From Acidocella sp. (lineage in GTDB: Bacteria; Pseudomonadota; Alphaproteobacteria; Acetobacterales; Acetobacteraceae), in contig JAMFRU010000045.1 in NCBI GenBank assembly GCA_026224875.1, forward strand, positions 1-55,713: a stretch of DNA of 55,713 bases. Direction: 5' to 3'. Under the pieces are notes generated by a model. The model had not been told where the DNA came from, searched no databases, and saw only the letters and a list, made by a program, of their open reading frames with translations. How positions within the stretch are numbered: the first letter of the stretch is position 1; each line of letters starts with the position of its first letter. Below, in pieces: positions 40,965 to 49,773 of this stretch. Position numbers and translations under genes: made by a program.

Positions 40965-43900
40965 TTACGTAGCATCTGCCGCGGCGGAAGCCAGCCCTCG
41001 CCGGGCTCGTGTGCGGGCGCTCGTGCGGGCGCTCGTGCGGGATCGAGCGCTCGGCGGAGCAGCTGCGCTTGGTGGAGCGCTTAATGCGGCGCTTGGCTGA
41101 GCGGCACCGGTTACCGTTTGCAGCCGGGCCAACGCTTCCGGGGTGGAGAAGAAACGCCCCGGCACCGCGCCCTTGGCCACGGGCTCGATCCGGCCGCTGG
41201 CGATATCGTCGATCGTGGCCAGCACCGCCTCGGGCGTGGCGGGGAAGGGAAATACCACGCCGAACTGCGCCGCGCGCACGCGGTCCGCCGGGGCGCCGAT
41301 ATCCGGCACCAAGGGGATGAACCCGTGCTTCACCAGCTCCGAGAGCGTGTAGGAATAGGTCTCCGGCCAGGCCGCCAGGAACAGACCGAGCCGCCCTTTC
41401 GCCTCGGCCAGCAATTCCGGCAACTCCTCTTCGGCATACTTGCCGGTGATGGTGACATTGCCGACCGCTTTAAGAGCCTTGTCGATATCGGTGTAGCCGA
41501 TGATGCGGAAGCTCCGATGCGGATGGGTGAGCCGCGCGCGGCGGGCAATATCCAGCAGCAGATGCGAGCCTTTATGCGGACCGATGGCGCCGAGCATGAC
41601 GATTTCATCATCATTCCCCTCCCGCGCCGCCAGCGCCACATCTTTATGCGGCTCCGGATGCGGCAGCGCCTCCCATTCATGCTGCGGGAAAATCCGGGCG
41701 AGATACCCGGCCGCGTTGGCCGAGGGCGCAATGCGATGGGTGAAATGCCCGAGCAGCCCGGCAAACAGATCGCGATGCGCGGCCGGCTTCAGCTCGGTCA
41801 TGCGCGAGGATGAATGCGCGCCTTCCATGTCCACGCAGCGCCCGCAGGTGGCGGCATCCGCGCCGCCACAGAAGCGCCCGATCGCGTCGATCATGGTCAC
41901 GCGCGGGCACAGGCTGTAAAAATCATGCGCCCAGAACGCGCTTTGGCGCCCCTTCAGCCAGGGGCCGAAGGCGGAAACGAATGCCGCCGGGAAGCCCAGG
42001 ATCTGGTGTACCATCACGCGCGACGGGTTCGCCGCATCCAGCAGTTCCAGCAGTTCCTTAGCTTCGGTCTGGCTGAAGCTTGCCTGCATCAGCGGGGTTT
42101 CGGCGCTCAGCTCCAGCAGCCCGCTTTCCCCCACCTGCAGTGAGAGCACATGCGCCCCGCCATAGCCGGTCTGCGCCGCGATATCGCGCACCGCCTTGGC
42201 CGTGCCGCCTTCCAGCATGTTGCTCACCACCAGCACGAATTGCGCACCCGCCGCCACGGCCCGGGCGAGCCGCGCCGCATCCAGCCGCCAGCGCAGCCGG
42301 CGCATGCCGTCCTCGCGCTCGAACTGCATGATGACCGGCACGTATTCCGGGTACAGGCGGTTCAGCCGGGGCAGGTTCTGCGCCAACAGGCTGGCCTTCT
42401 CGTTCACGAAGGAGATGCTCTCCTTATGCTCCACCAGCACGCCGCCCGCCGCGACATTGCGGTAGCCCAAGGCCGCCGCGCGGGCGCAAAAATCATTCTC
42501 CTCGCCATAGCCACGGCCAAACACCTCATCGAGCAGGCCGATCCGGCCCAGCACCTCGCCCTTGATGAACATGCAGAAGCCGTGCCCGGTCGGCACATCC
42601 TCAATCAGCCCGGCATTATGCTCCAGCGCCAGCGCGGCCAGCTCCGCCCAGGAAATATCGTCAAGTGCCGCGTGCCGCAGATGGGCCGAGGGGTAGGAGA
42701 AGATCGTGGCATTGCTCGACATCGCCGTTACGGTGCCGATTTCAGGATGCGCCTCGGCCACGCGACGCAATTCTTCCAGCCCACCCGCATACAGCACCGT
42801 GTCGGAGTTCAGCAGCAGCACATCGCCGCCGTTGGCCAGTTTCAGCCCACGGTTCACAGTGCGCACGAAGCCGACATTATCGGCATTGGTCAGCACCAAT
42901 GTGTTGGGCAGCTGCATGCAGGAGAGCAGCATCCCCGCCATCATCGGCTCGGGCGAGGCATCGTTGATCAGGATCAGCCGGTCGGTCTGTGCGTTGCGAT
43001 GCGCCAGCACCGAGGCGATGCAGGCATGGGTAATTTCCACGCCACGGTAAATGGGAATGATGATCGCAAGGCCTCGGGCCTCGGTGCTGGCGGGCTGGTT
43101 CTTGAACAGCGCCCCATCCTCGGCATTCCGCGCTTTTTCCAGATAATCGGCCATCGCCTGGTTCAATACCGCGCGCTCGCCCGGGCCGATGCCGGGCAGC
43201 TGCATATTCGCCAGCCGCGCCACGCGCTGCGCCGCCGTAACCGCCGCCGGCCGGCCGGCGAGGAGATACGGCCCCTCGAACAAATCCCGCGCGCTACCGG
43301 CCTCTTTAGCAGCAAAACGCAGGCTCAACGTCACCGGTTCGGTGGGTGAAAGTTCTTCCTCATCCAATGCGATATCGAAACCCGGGCTCACGGCCTCGAC
43401 ATGCACCGAGCGCACATCCTCGCGCCCCTCGTTATTGCGCCCCTCACCGGCGAGTTTGCCGTTGCGGTAGACCTCGATGTCAAAAACCCGGGCCGGCACC
43501 GCGGGCGAAAGCAGCCAGCCGGCACAGCGCGTGGCGGAGACCACATCCACATTGCCGCTCAACCCCAGATCGCAGCCGGTGACGGCGAATGTTGTGCCGT
43601 TGGCGCGCAGGGACAGCAGCATCTCGCCGGCGCCAAAACACTGGTCATCCAGTACGATGGCAAAACGCGCCGGGCGGAACAGCGGGTCGGGGTCATCGGG
43701 GTCGAACGCGCTCTGCGCCCGCCCGACCTCGATGCCCAGATGGTTGACGATGGTGATTTCGGGGGCGGCGAAGCCTGCGCTGCGCTCGCTCACCCAGCCG
43801 GTTACCCGGTCCTCCTCCAGCCAGGCCTGGCCGTCGAACAGCCCGGGGCCGGTGCCGATGGGCGAACCCGCCAGCTCCTCGCCATTGGCCAGAACATGCA

Positions 43901-44129
43901 CGTGGCGATGCCCCGCCGCATGCGGCACGGCAATGCGATAGGCCAAAGTGGAACGGCCGAAGCCCAGGGATGTGAGGTCGGCGCGATGGCGCGAGGCGCG
44001 GCCCTTGGCGAGCAGCTGGCCCTGCGCATCGACGACGGTAATCGCGCAATTGCCGCTGTCAGGCGTGGCAATCGCCCAGCCGGTCACGTAGGCGCCTTCC
44101 ATATTGTCGACATGCCCCTGGACCGCCAT
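40965..44129 (-). CDS. Large bifunctional glycosyltransferase (GT2 plus GT4-like)
   Basis: 1054 residues. An N-terminal region of about 340 residues has a repeated beta-type layout (GAYVTGWAIATPDSGN.., GWLLSPAVPARVFDIEVYRNGKLAGEGRN) also found in other surface-glycan transferases. GT2 core: LAIIIPIYRGVEITHACIASVLAH (about 352), DNVGFVRTVNRGLKLANGGDVLLLNSDT (about 415). A GT4-like part: VSNMLEGGTAKAVRDIAAQTG, FWAHDFYSLCPRVTMIDAIGRFCGG (Cys cluster), VMLGAIGPHKGSHLLLDIARR, and a late EEELPELLAEAKGRLGLFLAAWPETYSYTLSE. The tail (about 1012-1054) is a low-complexity Ala/Ser/Arg region with DNA repeats. Envelope polysaccharide or glycoprotein synthesis. Confidence 0.9.
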   Translation of the reverse strand: MAVQGHVDNMEGAYVTGWAIATPDSGNCAITVVDAQGQLLAKGRASRHRADLTSLGFGRSTLAYRIAVPHAAGHRHVHVLANGEELAGSPIGTGPGLFDGQAWLEEDRVTGWVSERSAGFAAPEITIVNHLGIEVGRAQSAFDPDDPDPLFRPARFAIVLDDQCFGAGEMLLSLRANGTTFAVTGCDLGLSGNVDVVSATRCAGWLLSPAVPARVFDIEVYRNGKLAGEGRNNEGREDVRSVHVEAVSPGFDIALDEEELSPTEPVTLSLRFAAKEAGSARDLFEGPYLLAGRPAAVTAAQRVARLANMQLPGIGPGERAVLNQAMADYLEKARNAEDGALFKNQPASTEARGLAIIIPIYRGVEITHACIASVLAHRNAQTDRLILINDASPEPMMAGMLLSCMQLPNTLVLTNADNVGFVRTVNRGLKLANGGDVLLLNSDTVLYAGGLEELRRVAEAHPEIGTVTAMSSNATIFSYPSAHLRHAALDDISWAELAALALEHNAGLIEDVPTGHGFCMFIKGEVLGRIGLLDEVFGRGYGEENDFCARAAALGYRNVAAGGVLVEHKESISFVNEKASLLAQNLPRLNRLYPEYVPVIMQFEREDGMRRLRWRLDAARLARAVAAGAQFVLVVSNMLEGGTAKAVRDIAAQTGYGGAHVLSLQVGESGLLELSAETPLMQASFSQTEAKELLELLDAANPSRVMVHQILGFPAAFVSAFGPWLKGRQSAFWAHDFYSLCPRVTMIDAIGRFCGGADAATCGRCVDMEGAHSSSRMTELKPAAHRDLFAGLLGHFTHRIAPSANAAGYLARIFPQHEWEALPHPEPHKDVALAAREGNDDEIVMLGAIGPHKGSHLLLDIARRARLTHPHRSFRIIGYTDIDKALKAVGNVTITGKYAEEELPELLAEAKGRLGLFLAAWPETYSYTLSELVKHGFIPLVPDIGAPADRVRAAQFGVVFPFPATPEAVLATIDDIASGRIEPVAKGAVPGRFFSTPEALARLQTVTGAAQPSAALSAPPSAAAPPSARSRTSARTSARTRARRGLASAAADAT
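41011..41041. repeat. 12-bp tandem repeat in the glycosyltransferase tail
   Basis: gtgcgggcgctc at 41011-41022, 41023-41034 and a partial third copy from 41035. It encodes repeated Ser-Ala-Arg-Thr units near the C-terminus, about 45 bases before the stop codon. Confidence 0.8.
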
Positions 44130-44400
44130 CGATAACCCCGCTCGCTATTCGCTGTTGCCGTGTCTCACTAAAAGCGCCTCGCTTAAGCGCCACTCAAACG
44201 CCGCTTAACCATCCCCGCTTAACCATCCCCGCTTTACCACCATTGGGTGCGGCGGCGGAACAGCCATGTAACATCATTTGTTCACCATCGCGGCCGCCGG
44301 CTCAAGCCCCGGTTCAAGGGCATTTCAAGCCCGCTCAAGCTAATGTGAACAAAAATTAACGGTCAATGCATGTTACGCACTGTCACCGAGGCTCAATTTC
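44130..44400. promoter_or_regulatory. Divergent intergenic region with tandem gcttaaccatcccc repeats
   Basis: 271 bp between the divergent glycosyltransferase and YPDV-repeat genes, presumably holding both promoters. gcttaaccatcccc occurs twice in tandem (44203-44216, 44217-44230) with a degenerate third (gctttaccac). The stretch near 44343-44375 (gtgaacaaaaattaacgg) is AT-rich. No RNA gene was seen. Confidence 0.55.
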
Positions 44401-44871
44401 ATGGCAGAATGCTGCACCTGCGAAGATTCATTGTGGCCATTACTGACGAGGTTCGTTTTGCGCTCTTATAATTATCTTATCAGCGACGCCGGTTCAGCAG
44501 AAGGACATTATGTCGAATTGCTGGAAACCAGGCTTGTGGAATTGCTGCAGGCGCTTCTAATCCAGGTGCATGTGGACGAAACCTGGTATCTGACCGCCTA
44601 CCCCGACGTCGCCAGCGCGGTAAAGCGCGGTGACATGAAATCGGGGCGCGACCATTTCATCCGCTCCGGCTATTTCGAGAACCGGCTGCCCGGGCCCATT
44701 CATGTGGATGAGCGCTGGTACCTCGACGAATATCCCGACGTGGCGGGGGCAATCAAATCCGGCGCCTTCAGAAATGGGCAGCAACATTTCGAGCGCAGCG
44801 GCTTCAAGGAAGGCCGGCTGCCCAAGGCCGGGTGGTCCCTGCTCAGCCAAGCGGCGTCGATCGCTGCTTAG
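44401..44871 (+). CDS. Two-repeat YPDV-domain protein, function unknown
   Basis: 156 residues. Two tandem copies of a module of about 40 residues: HVDETWYLTAYPDVASAVKRG, then the tail GRDHFIRSGYFENRLPG; and HVDERWYLDEYPDVAGAIKSG, then GQQHFERSGFKEGRLPK. The pattern (WYLxxYPDVAxAIxxG...GxxHFxxSGxxExR) occurs in bacterial surface and glycosyltransferase-associated proteins, including in multiple copies. Residues 1-55 are unrelated and could include an additional helix. No signal peptide. Divergent from the double glycosyltransferase, suggesting work on the same glycan or partner. The stop lies in a 15-bp tandem repeat. Confidence 0.75.
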   Translation: MAECCTCEDSLWPLLTRFVLRSYNYLISDAGSAEGHYVELLETRLVELLQALLIQVHVDETWYLTAYPDVASAVKRGDMKSGRDHFIRSGYFENRLPGPIHVDERWYLDEYPDVAGAIKSGAFRNGQQHFERSGFKEGRLPKAGWSLLSQAASIAA

Positions 44872-44898
44872 TTGAGCGCGGCCTAGTTGAGCGAGGCC
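44869..44898. repeat. 15-bp tandem duplication between YPDV gene and ygfZ
   Basis: tagttgagcgcggcc (44869-44883) and tagttgagcgaggcc (44884-44898) differ at one base. The first copy starts at the stop codon of the YPDV gene, and the second ends at the stop codon of ygfZ on the other strand. Confidence 0.85.
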
Positions 44899-45728
44899 TA
44901 ACCGGGCAGGCGCAGCCAGGCCGGTAAATGCGGCGTTAGTTGCGCCGCCCCTGCCGTTAGGGATTTGCCCAGCGCGTCAACCCGCAGCATGGCCAAGGCC
45001 AGTTGCGCGGCGCTGGAACGCAAGGTTCCGACCTCCACCCCATCCGCAAACACCGGCGTGCCGGGCGCTGCGGGCGCGCTCAGCGCCACCGGCACCAGCC
45101 GGCGTTTGACCAGCCCGCGGTATTTGGTGCGCGCCGTGAGCTCCTGGCCCATGTAGCAGCCCTTGTCCCAGGCGATGCCGGAGAGCTCATCGAACCCCGC
45201 TTCGAGCAGCAGGGTTTTATCCACTTCCAGGTCCGGCGGTCCGTCCGGCAGGCCCAGCGCGATGCGATGCGCGGCGTAGTCTTCCGCGCCGGCATTGGGG
45301 GCAAACGCCGTTTCGCTCAATGGTTCGCTCAACAAACGATACCCCGCATCGGGCAAGCGCGGGTCAGGCGCGCTGATGGGCACTTCCGGCGGCGGCCCGC
45401 CCCAGGCGGCGTAAACCTCGTATTGCGCCGAGGCATCGGCCAGTTCCACCGCCGCGCGCAGTTTGAAGCGCCGCAGTTTCGGCAGCAGCACGGGGATGTC
45501 GGCTGCGAACACATCCAGCAGCAGCGCTTCGGCTGTGGCGAAAATGAAGAAATCAGCCAGGTACTTGCCCTGGGGGCTCAGCAGTGCCGCCCATACCGCC
45601 TGGCCAGGTGCCGCGTTGCTCACCTCGTTGCTGACCAGCCCGTTGAGGAAGGATACGCGGTCTGCGCCAGTGACGGCAATGACACCGCGTTGCGATAAAT
45701 GCGCCAGATGCGTGATGTGATTAAGCAT
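44898..45728 (-). CDS. ygfZ: YgfZ/GcvT-like folate-binding protein (iron-sulfur cluster repair type)
   Basis: 276 residues from ATG at 45728. YgfZ signature KGCYMGQELTARTKYRG (about 194-210) is intact with the conserved Cys; VTGADRVSFLNGLVSNEV and QGKYLADFFIF are typical N-terminal segments. It helps assemble or repair Fe-S proteins in a tetrahydrofolate-dependent way. Ends in a duplicated 15-bp repeat. Divergent from the heptosyltransferase-like gene. Confidence 0.93.
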   Translation of the reverse strand: MLNHITHLAHLSQRGVIAVTGADRVSFLNGLVSNEVSNAAPGQAVWAALLSPQGKYLADFFIFATAEALLLDVFAADIPVLLPKLRRFKLRAAVELADASAQYEVYAAWGGPPPEVPISAPDPRLPDAGYRLLSEPLSETAFAPNAGAEDYAAHRIALGLPDGPPDLEVDKTLLLEAGFDELSGIAWDKGCYMGQELTARTKYRGLVKRRLVPVALSAPAAPGTPVFADGVEVGTLRSSAAQLALAMLRVDALGKSLTAGAAQLTPHLPAWLRLPG

Positions 45729-45795
45729 GGCCGGAACATGGGCTCCACCTGACGGCGCGGCAACCCCAGTTTGCCCGCCGCGGAGCGGTAAGCTC

Positions 45796-45838
45796 ATTTG
45801 AGGGACGCGGAGCGGCCAACCTTATTTGAGGGGCGCGG
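45796..45838. repeat. 15-bp repeat pair upstream of the GT9 gene
   Basis: atttgagggacgcgg (45796-45810) recurs as atttgaggggcgcgg (45824-45838), 13 bases apart, 14 bases before the GT9 frame. It lies in the divergent gap with ygfZ. Confidence 0.7.
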
Positions 45839-45863
45839 GCAAACCGGCTAGATGCGCGGCAGC

Positions 45864-46778
45864 ATGCGCATTCTCTTCATCACCTCCTCCCGTATCGGCG
45901 ACGCCGTGATCTCCTGCGGCATTTTAGAGCGGCTGCGGCTGGAACATCCCGGCGCGCGCTTTACCATCGCCTGCGGCACGGTGGCGGAGGGGGTTTTTAC
46001 CCGCTTCCCCGCCCTGGAACGGCTGATCGGCTTCGAAAAAGAGGGGTTCGACCTGCATTGGTTGAAACTCTGGGGCAAAACAGCGCTGAACCTCTGGGAC
46101 CTGGTCGTGGATGTGCGCGGTTCCGGGATTTCGTTCTTCCTCGCCACCAAACGCCGCAAAATCCTGCGCGGCGGCCGCCGGCCAGGGCGGCGCTACGTGC
46201 AGCTGGGCGATGCCTTTGGGTTTGCCCCCGCCCCTCTACCCGTGGCCTGGACCGCCCCCGCCGATGAGGCCAAGGCCGCGGCGCTACTCGGCGACGCCCC
46301 GATCATCGCCCTCGGCCCCACCGCCAATTGGGATGGCAAAATCTGGCCGCCCGAGCGTTTCATCGCTCTCTACCACGCCCTTGCCCTGCACATCCCCGGT
46401 GCCCGGCCCGCCATTTTCGGCGGTCCAGGTGAGGCGGAAGCCCGCCGCGCCGCCCCCGTGCTGGCCGCCCTCCCCGCTGCCATCAACCTCACCGGCACCC
46501 TCACCCTCCCGGAAGCCGCCGCCTGCCTGCGCCGCGTTCACATTTTCATCGGCAATGATTCCGGGCTGATGCACCTCGCCGCCGCCGCCGGTACCCCGAC
46601 TTTGGGCCTGTTCGGCCGCTCCAAGGCCAGCGAATACGCCCCCGCCGGTCCGCGCACCGCCATCGCCGTGGCACCCGGCCCCGAAGGTGATGCCCCGATG
46701 GAGGGGTTGAATGTTGACGCCGTGCTCGAAGCGGCGTGTTCTCTGCTGGATATAAAGGTGGCCGCCCATGAGCACTGA
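45864..46778 (+). CDS. Glycosyltransferase family 9 (heptosyltransferase-like)
   Basis: 304 residues from ATG at 45864 (an in-frame ATG at 45852 adds four). N-terminal MRILFITSSRIGDAVISCGILERL and the C-terminal HIFIGNDSGLMHLAAAAGTPTLGLFG are the GT9 hallmarks; IIALGPTANWDGKIWPPERF lies between. GT9 enzymes add heptose to the lipopolysaccharide inner core or related glycans. Acceptor unknown. Overlaps the dihydroorotase start by 11 bases, so the two are translationally coupled, which is an odd mix of pathways. Confidence 0.9.
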   Translation: MRILFITSSRIGDAVISCGILERLRLEHPGARFTIACGTVAEGVFTRFPALERLIGFEKEGFDLHWLKLWGKTALNLWDLVVDVRGSGISFFLATKRRKILRGGRRPGRRYVQLGDAFGFAPAPLPVAWTAPADEAKAAALLGDAPIIALGPTANWDGKIWPPERFIALYHALALHIPGARPAIFGGPGEAEARRAAPVLAALPAAINLTGTLTLPEAAACLRRVHIFIGNDSGLMHLAAAAGTPTLGLFGRSKASEYAPAGPRTAIAVAPGPEGDAPMEGLNVDAVLEAACSLLDIKVAAHEH

Positions 46779-48102
46779 TAGTTACGATCTGATCATCGAA
46801 AATGGCACCGCGGTGCTCCCCTGGGGCGAGGCCTCCGCCGATATCGGTGTGCGCAACGGCAAAATCGCCGCCATCGGCAAAAACCTCGGCCCCGCGCGCG
46901 AAACTTTTAACGCCGCCGGCCTGCACGTCCTGCCCGGCATCATCGACCCGCATGTGCATTTCCGCGACGGCGGCGAAGGCGGCATCCCCGGCGTGGAGGA
47001 CATGCGCTCCGGCTCGCTCGCCGCCGTGCTGGGCGGTGTGACCACGGCACTGGACATGCCCAACACCAAACCGCCCACGGTCGATGCAGCCACCGTAAAA
47101 CTAAAATACGACTACATCCCCGGCCACACCTATTGCGATTTCGGTTTTTACGCTGGCGCCACCAAGGAAAACGCCGATTACGTGGGCACTCTTGAAGACA
47201 TGCCCGGCGTGTGCGCGGTAAAAGTCTTCGCGGGTTCCTCCACCGGCGATCTGCTCGTGGAAGATGACGCCAGCATCGAGCGCGTGCTGCGCGGCTCGCG
47301 CCATCTCGTCGCCTTCCACGCCGAAGACGAATACCGGTTACGTGAACGCAGACCCCGTTTCTCCGTCGGTGACCCCTACGCCAGCCACGCCGAATGGCGC
47401 GACCCGGAATGTGCCGCGCTGGGCACCCGCCGCGTTACAGCACTGGCCCGCAAGACCAACAAGCGCGCGCATATCCTGCATGTTTCCACAATCGATGAAT
47501 TCGCCTTCATCCGCGAAAACAAGGATATCATCTCCGCCGAAGTGCTGGTGAACCACCTGCTGCAGATCGGCCCCGAAGCCTATGAGCGCCTCGGCGGCTA
47601 CGCGGTGATGAACCCGCCCATCCGCTCCCAGGAGCACGTAAACGCAGCCTGGGCCGCCATCGCCGACGGTACCGCCGACACCATCGCCTCCGACCACGCC
47701 CCGCATTCGAAAGAATCCAAGGAGCGCCCCTGGCCCACCTGCCACTCCGGCCTCACCGGCGTGCAAACCATGCTCCCGCTGATGCTCACCCAGGTAAACG
47801 CCGGCCGCCTCTCCCTCATGCGCCTGGTGGACCTCATGTCCGCCGGCCCGGCGCGAATTTATGGCGCCGTCGGCAAGGGCCGCATCGCCGCCGGGTATGA
47901 TGCGGATTTCTCAATCGTCGACATGAACGCCAAACGTAAAATCGAGAACTCCATGATCGCCAGCCAATGCGGCTGGACCCCCTTCGCCGGCACCCAATGC
48001 ACCGCCTGGCCCATGGCCACGATTATTCGGGGTACGGTGGTGATGTTTGAAGGTACGGTACCGGGCGAGCCGTTGGGCCAGGTCATCAAGTTCCGCAAGT
48101 AA
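46768..48102 (+). CDS. pyrC: Dihydroorotase (amidohydrolase superfamily)
   Basis: 444 residues. The metal-binding HxH is in IIDPHVHFRDGG (about 60-71), the bridging Lys in VCAVKVFAGSS (about 152), the further ligands in LVAFHAEDEYR, HILHVSTIDEF, and the catalytic Asp in TIASDHAPHSKE (about 309). This layout fits class I dihydroorotase (PyrC/AllB type), which closes carbamoyl aspartate in pyrimidine synthesis. AllB-type allantoinase is an alternative but no purine genes are nearby. The 3' end has a diverged partial copy at 49604-49716. Confidence 0.87.
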   Translation: MSTDSYDLIIENGTAVLPWGEASADIGVRNGKIAAIGKNLGPARETFNAAGLHVLPGIIDPHVHFRDGGEGGIPGVEDMRSGSLAAVLGGVTTALDMPNTKPPTVDAATVKLKYDYIPGHTYCDFGFYAGATKENADYVGTLEDMPGVCAVKVFAGSSTGDLLVEDDASIERVLRGSRHLVAFHAEDEYRLRERRPRFSVGDPYASHAEWRDPECAALGTRRVTALARKTNKRAHILHVSTIDEFAFIRENKDIISAEVLVNHLLQIGPEAYERLGGYAVMNPPIRSQEHVNAAWAAIADGTADTIASDHAPHSKESKERPWPTCHSGLTGVQTMLPLMLTQVNAGRLSLMRLVDLMSAGPARIYGAVGKGRIAAGYDADFSIVDMNAKRKIENSMIASQCGWTPFAGTQCTAWPMATIIRGTVVMFEGTVPGEPLGQVIKFRK

Positions 48103-48119
48103 ATAGAGTTTTCGGAAGT

Positions 48120-49478
48120 TTAGAAGGGACGGTAAACCAACCACATCGTAATGACGGTGCAAGCCGCCCCAGCCGCGGCATTCGCTGCCAGCACGCGGCG
48201 GACAATGTTCGCCCATGCCGGTACGCCAGCCGGCACCGCCGCCAGGTTTAATGTTAGCAACAGCAGTGCCGGAATAAGATGCCGCCCTTGCAGCATGTCT
48301 ACTCTGGGCCAGCCGACCGGCTCATAAACGAGATAAAGTAACGCAATCAAAGTATAGATCGTAACCGGCAGCAGCCCGGCCATCATTAGGCGATAGCCCG
48401 GCGCCAGCCTCGGCATATCGCATGTGAACGGCAAGGCCAGGAAACCCAGAAACAGAAAATCTATTTCCCAGCCCGGCAGGGAAATTTCCGGCGGCCAGCC
48501 GCCAAACATTCCAATAGCAGCCTGCAGCAGGAAAGGGCCGCCCCAAAGCAACCAGCGTGTGACAAACCAGGCCGTATAAAGCTTGTGGTGCAGAACAAAG
48601 GCCATCTGCCGTGCGCTGTCGTTCCCCTCGCCATGCCATACCATCAGCCCGTGGCTCACGGCGAGCCATGCCACACAGCTCAGCAGCCCCGCCAGGATGA
48701 TCAAGGCTGGCGTGCCATATCCCGCGCGCCGCCCGCTAAAACACGGCGCCAATGCCAAAAGCAGAACCGGCCCGTAAGCAGCCTTGGACATTGTCAGAAT
48801 AATCCCAGCCAATGCCGCAAGCAGTGCGCCACGAGCGGACCATGCACCGTTCCGATAAGCCCGCAGGCAAAGTGCGACGAATAGCAGCATCGCGGAGAAC
48901 ATCCCCGCATCCTGCGAGATCGAGGCGTCCAAATACAGTACCGTGGGCAACAATGCCATCAACAGCAGCGCGTAACGGCCAAAAGGCGCCAGCCGTAGAG
49001 CGGCGGCCGTCATCGCCAGAGCGGCGGCGAGATTGGCGAGCCGCGCCGCGTAGAAGCAGGCAAGCGCGCCGCCGCCAGCCAGCCGCGCCAGCGCAATGCC
49101 AGATGCCTGCGGCAGATAACTGATTGGCGCGTACAACACCGTCGCTGAAAAATCGGCAAAGACGGTTTGCTTCGGCGCCAGCTTCAAGCTCAGCCAGCCA
49201 AGGGTCGCGGCCAACCGCTGCGGCTCTACGGCAGGGACTTTATAAATCGCCAGCGAGCCCACAAGTCCCTTGACCAGCAGCGTGAGCGAGACCGGAATGT
49301 CACCCCCTGCCACCCCGCCTTGCGCACGGCCCAAACCCACGAGGCAGCTCACTTGATAGGCACGAAAGAAATGCTGGATTTCGTCATTCACCTGCAACGG
49401 CGGCATAATAAAGCAAAGCAGCAGCCCCGCCGGCACCGCAATGAACAGGTAGAAAATCCACAAACGTTGCCCGCTCAT
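48120..49478 (-). CDS. DUF2142 multi-spanning membrane protein
   Basis: About 452 residues from ATG at 49478. Around a dozen hydrophobic helices; typical opening FYLFIAVPAGLLLCFIMPPLQVNDEIQHFFRAYQVS (DEIQHFxRAY motif, about 8-43) and later PISYLPQASGIALARLAG and VLYLDASISQDAGMF. DUF2142 proteins are grouped with GT-C-like enzymes of surface glycan assembly; function unproven. Its ATG overlaps the TGA of a truncated histidine-kinase copy (ATGA), indicating an operon origin behind a kinase. Converges on the dihydroorotase with 17 bases between. Confidence 0.85.
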   Translation of the reverse strand: MSGQRLWIFYLFIAVPAGLLLCFIMPPLQVNDEIQHFFRAYQVSCLVGLGRAQGGVAGGDIPVSLTLLVKGLVGSLAIYKVPAVEPQRLAATLGWLSLKLAPKQTVFADFSATVLYAPISYLPQASGIALARLAGGGALACFYAARLANLAAALAMTAAALRLAPFGRYALLLMALLPTVLYLDASISQDAGMFSAMLLFVALCLRAYRNGAWSARGALLAALAGIILTMSKAAYGPVLLLALAPCFSGRRAGYGTPALIILAGLLSCVAWLAVSHGLMVWHGEGNDSARQMAFVLHHKLYTAWFVTRWLLWGGPFLLQAAIGMFGGWPPEISLPGWEIDFLFLGFLALPFTCDMPRLAPGYRLMMAGLLPVTIYTLIALLYLVYEPVGWPRVDMLQGRHLIPALLLLTLNLAAVPAGVPAWANIVRRVLAANAAAGAACTVITMWLVYRPF

Positions 49479-49605
49479 ACCGGCAGCTCGATCGCCATCC
49501 TCAGACCTCCTCGCGGCCGGTCCCGCAGCAGGATCGAACCGCCATGGGCTACAACGATATCCTGGATCATAGCAAGTCCCAGGCCGGTACTTGCCGGTGC
49601 GTTGC
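49475..49605 (-). pseudogene. 3' fragment of a second histidine kinase gene
   Basis: The minus strand encodes TGLGLAMIQDIVVAHGGSI then LLRDRPRGGLRMAIELPV and a stop, matching the last 42 residues or so of the intact kinase (GLGLAIAHDIIVAHGGSILL..DRPQGGLRVAIELPV) over 50372-50502. The first 27 bases around the stop are identical, the remainder is diverged. It is cut at 49605 where dihydroorotase sequence begins, so the rest of the gene is missing. Its TGA overlaps the DUF2142 ATG. Confidence 0.85.
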
Positions 49606-49716
49606 ACCCACTGCACCGCCTGACCCATGGCCACCATCATCCGCGGCCAGATGGTGATGTTCGAAGGCACCGTGCCGGGCGAGCCGCTGGGGCAGGTGAT
49701 CAAATTCCGGAAGTGA
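49604..49716 (+). pseudogene. 3' fragment of a second dihydroorotase gene
   Basis: Aligns without gaps with 47990-48102, the end of pyrC: 20 differences in 113 bases, 15 of them synonymous. It encodes PMATIIRGQMVMFEGTVPG then EPLGQVIKFRK and TGA. A conserved Trp codon has become TGA, and only the last 37 codons remain, so it is non-functional. It is joined to the kinase fragment at a GC dinucleotide shared by both (49604-49605). Confidence 0.88.
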
Positions 49717-49773
49717 TGCCCTGCCTGCGATTCTGGACTTGATGTCGGGCATCGCCCACCTCATCTCGAGGCA

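Noticed and set aside
42150-43349. Long plus-strand ORF inside the double glycosyltransferase gene
   Set aside because: Antisense of the glycosyltransferase with repetitive His/Gln/Arg composition.
49621-49623. TGA within the pyrC remnant as possible recoding (selenocysteine)
   Set aside because: The fragment is only 37 codons, joined to an unrelated fragment, with no insertion element visible; a nonsense mutation in a pseudogene is simpler.
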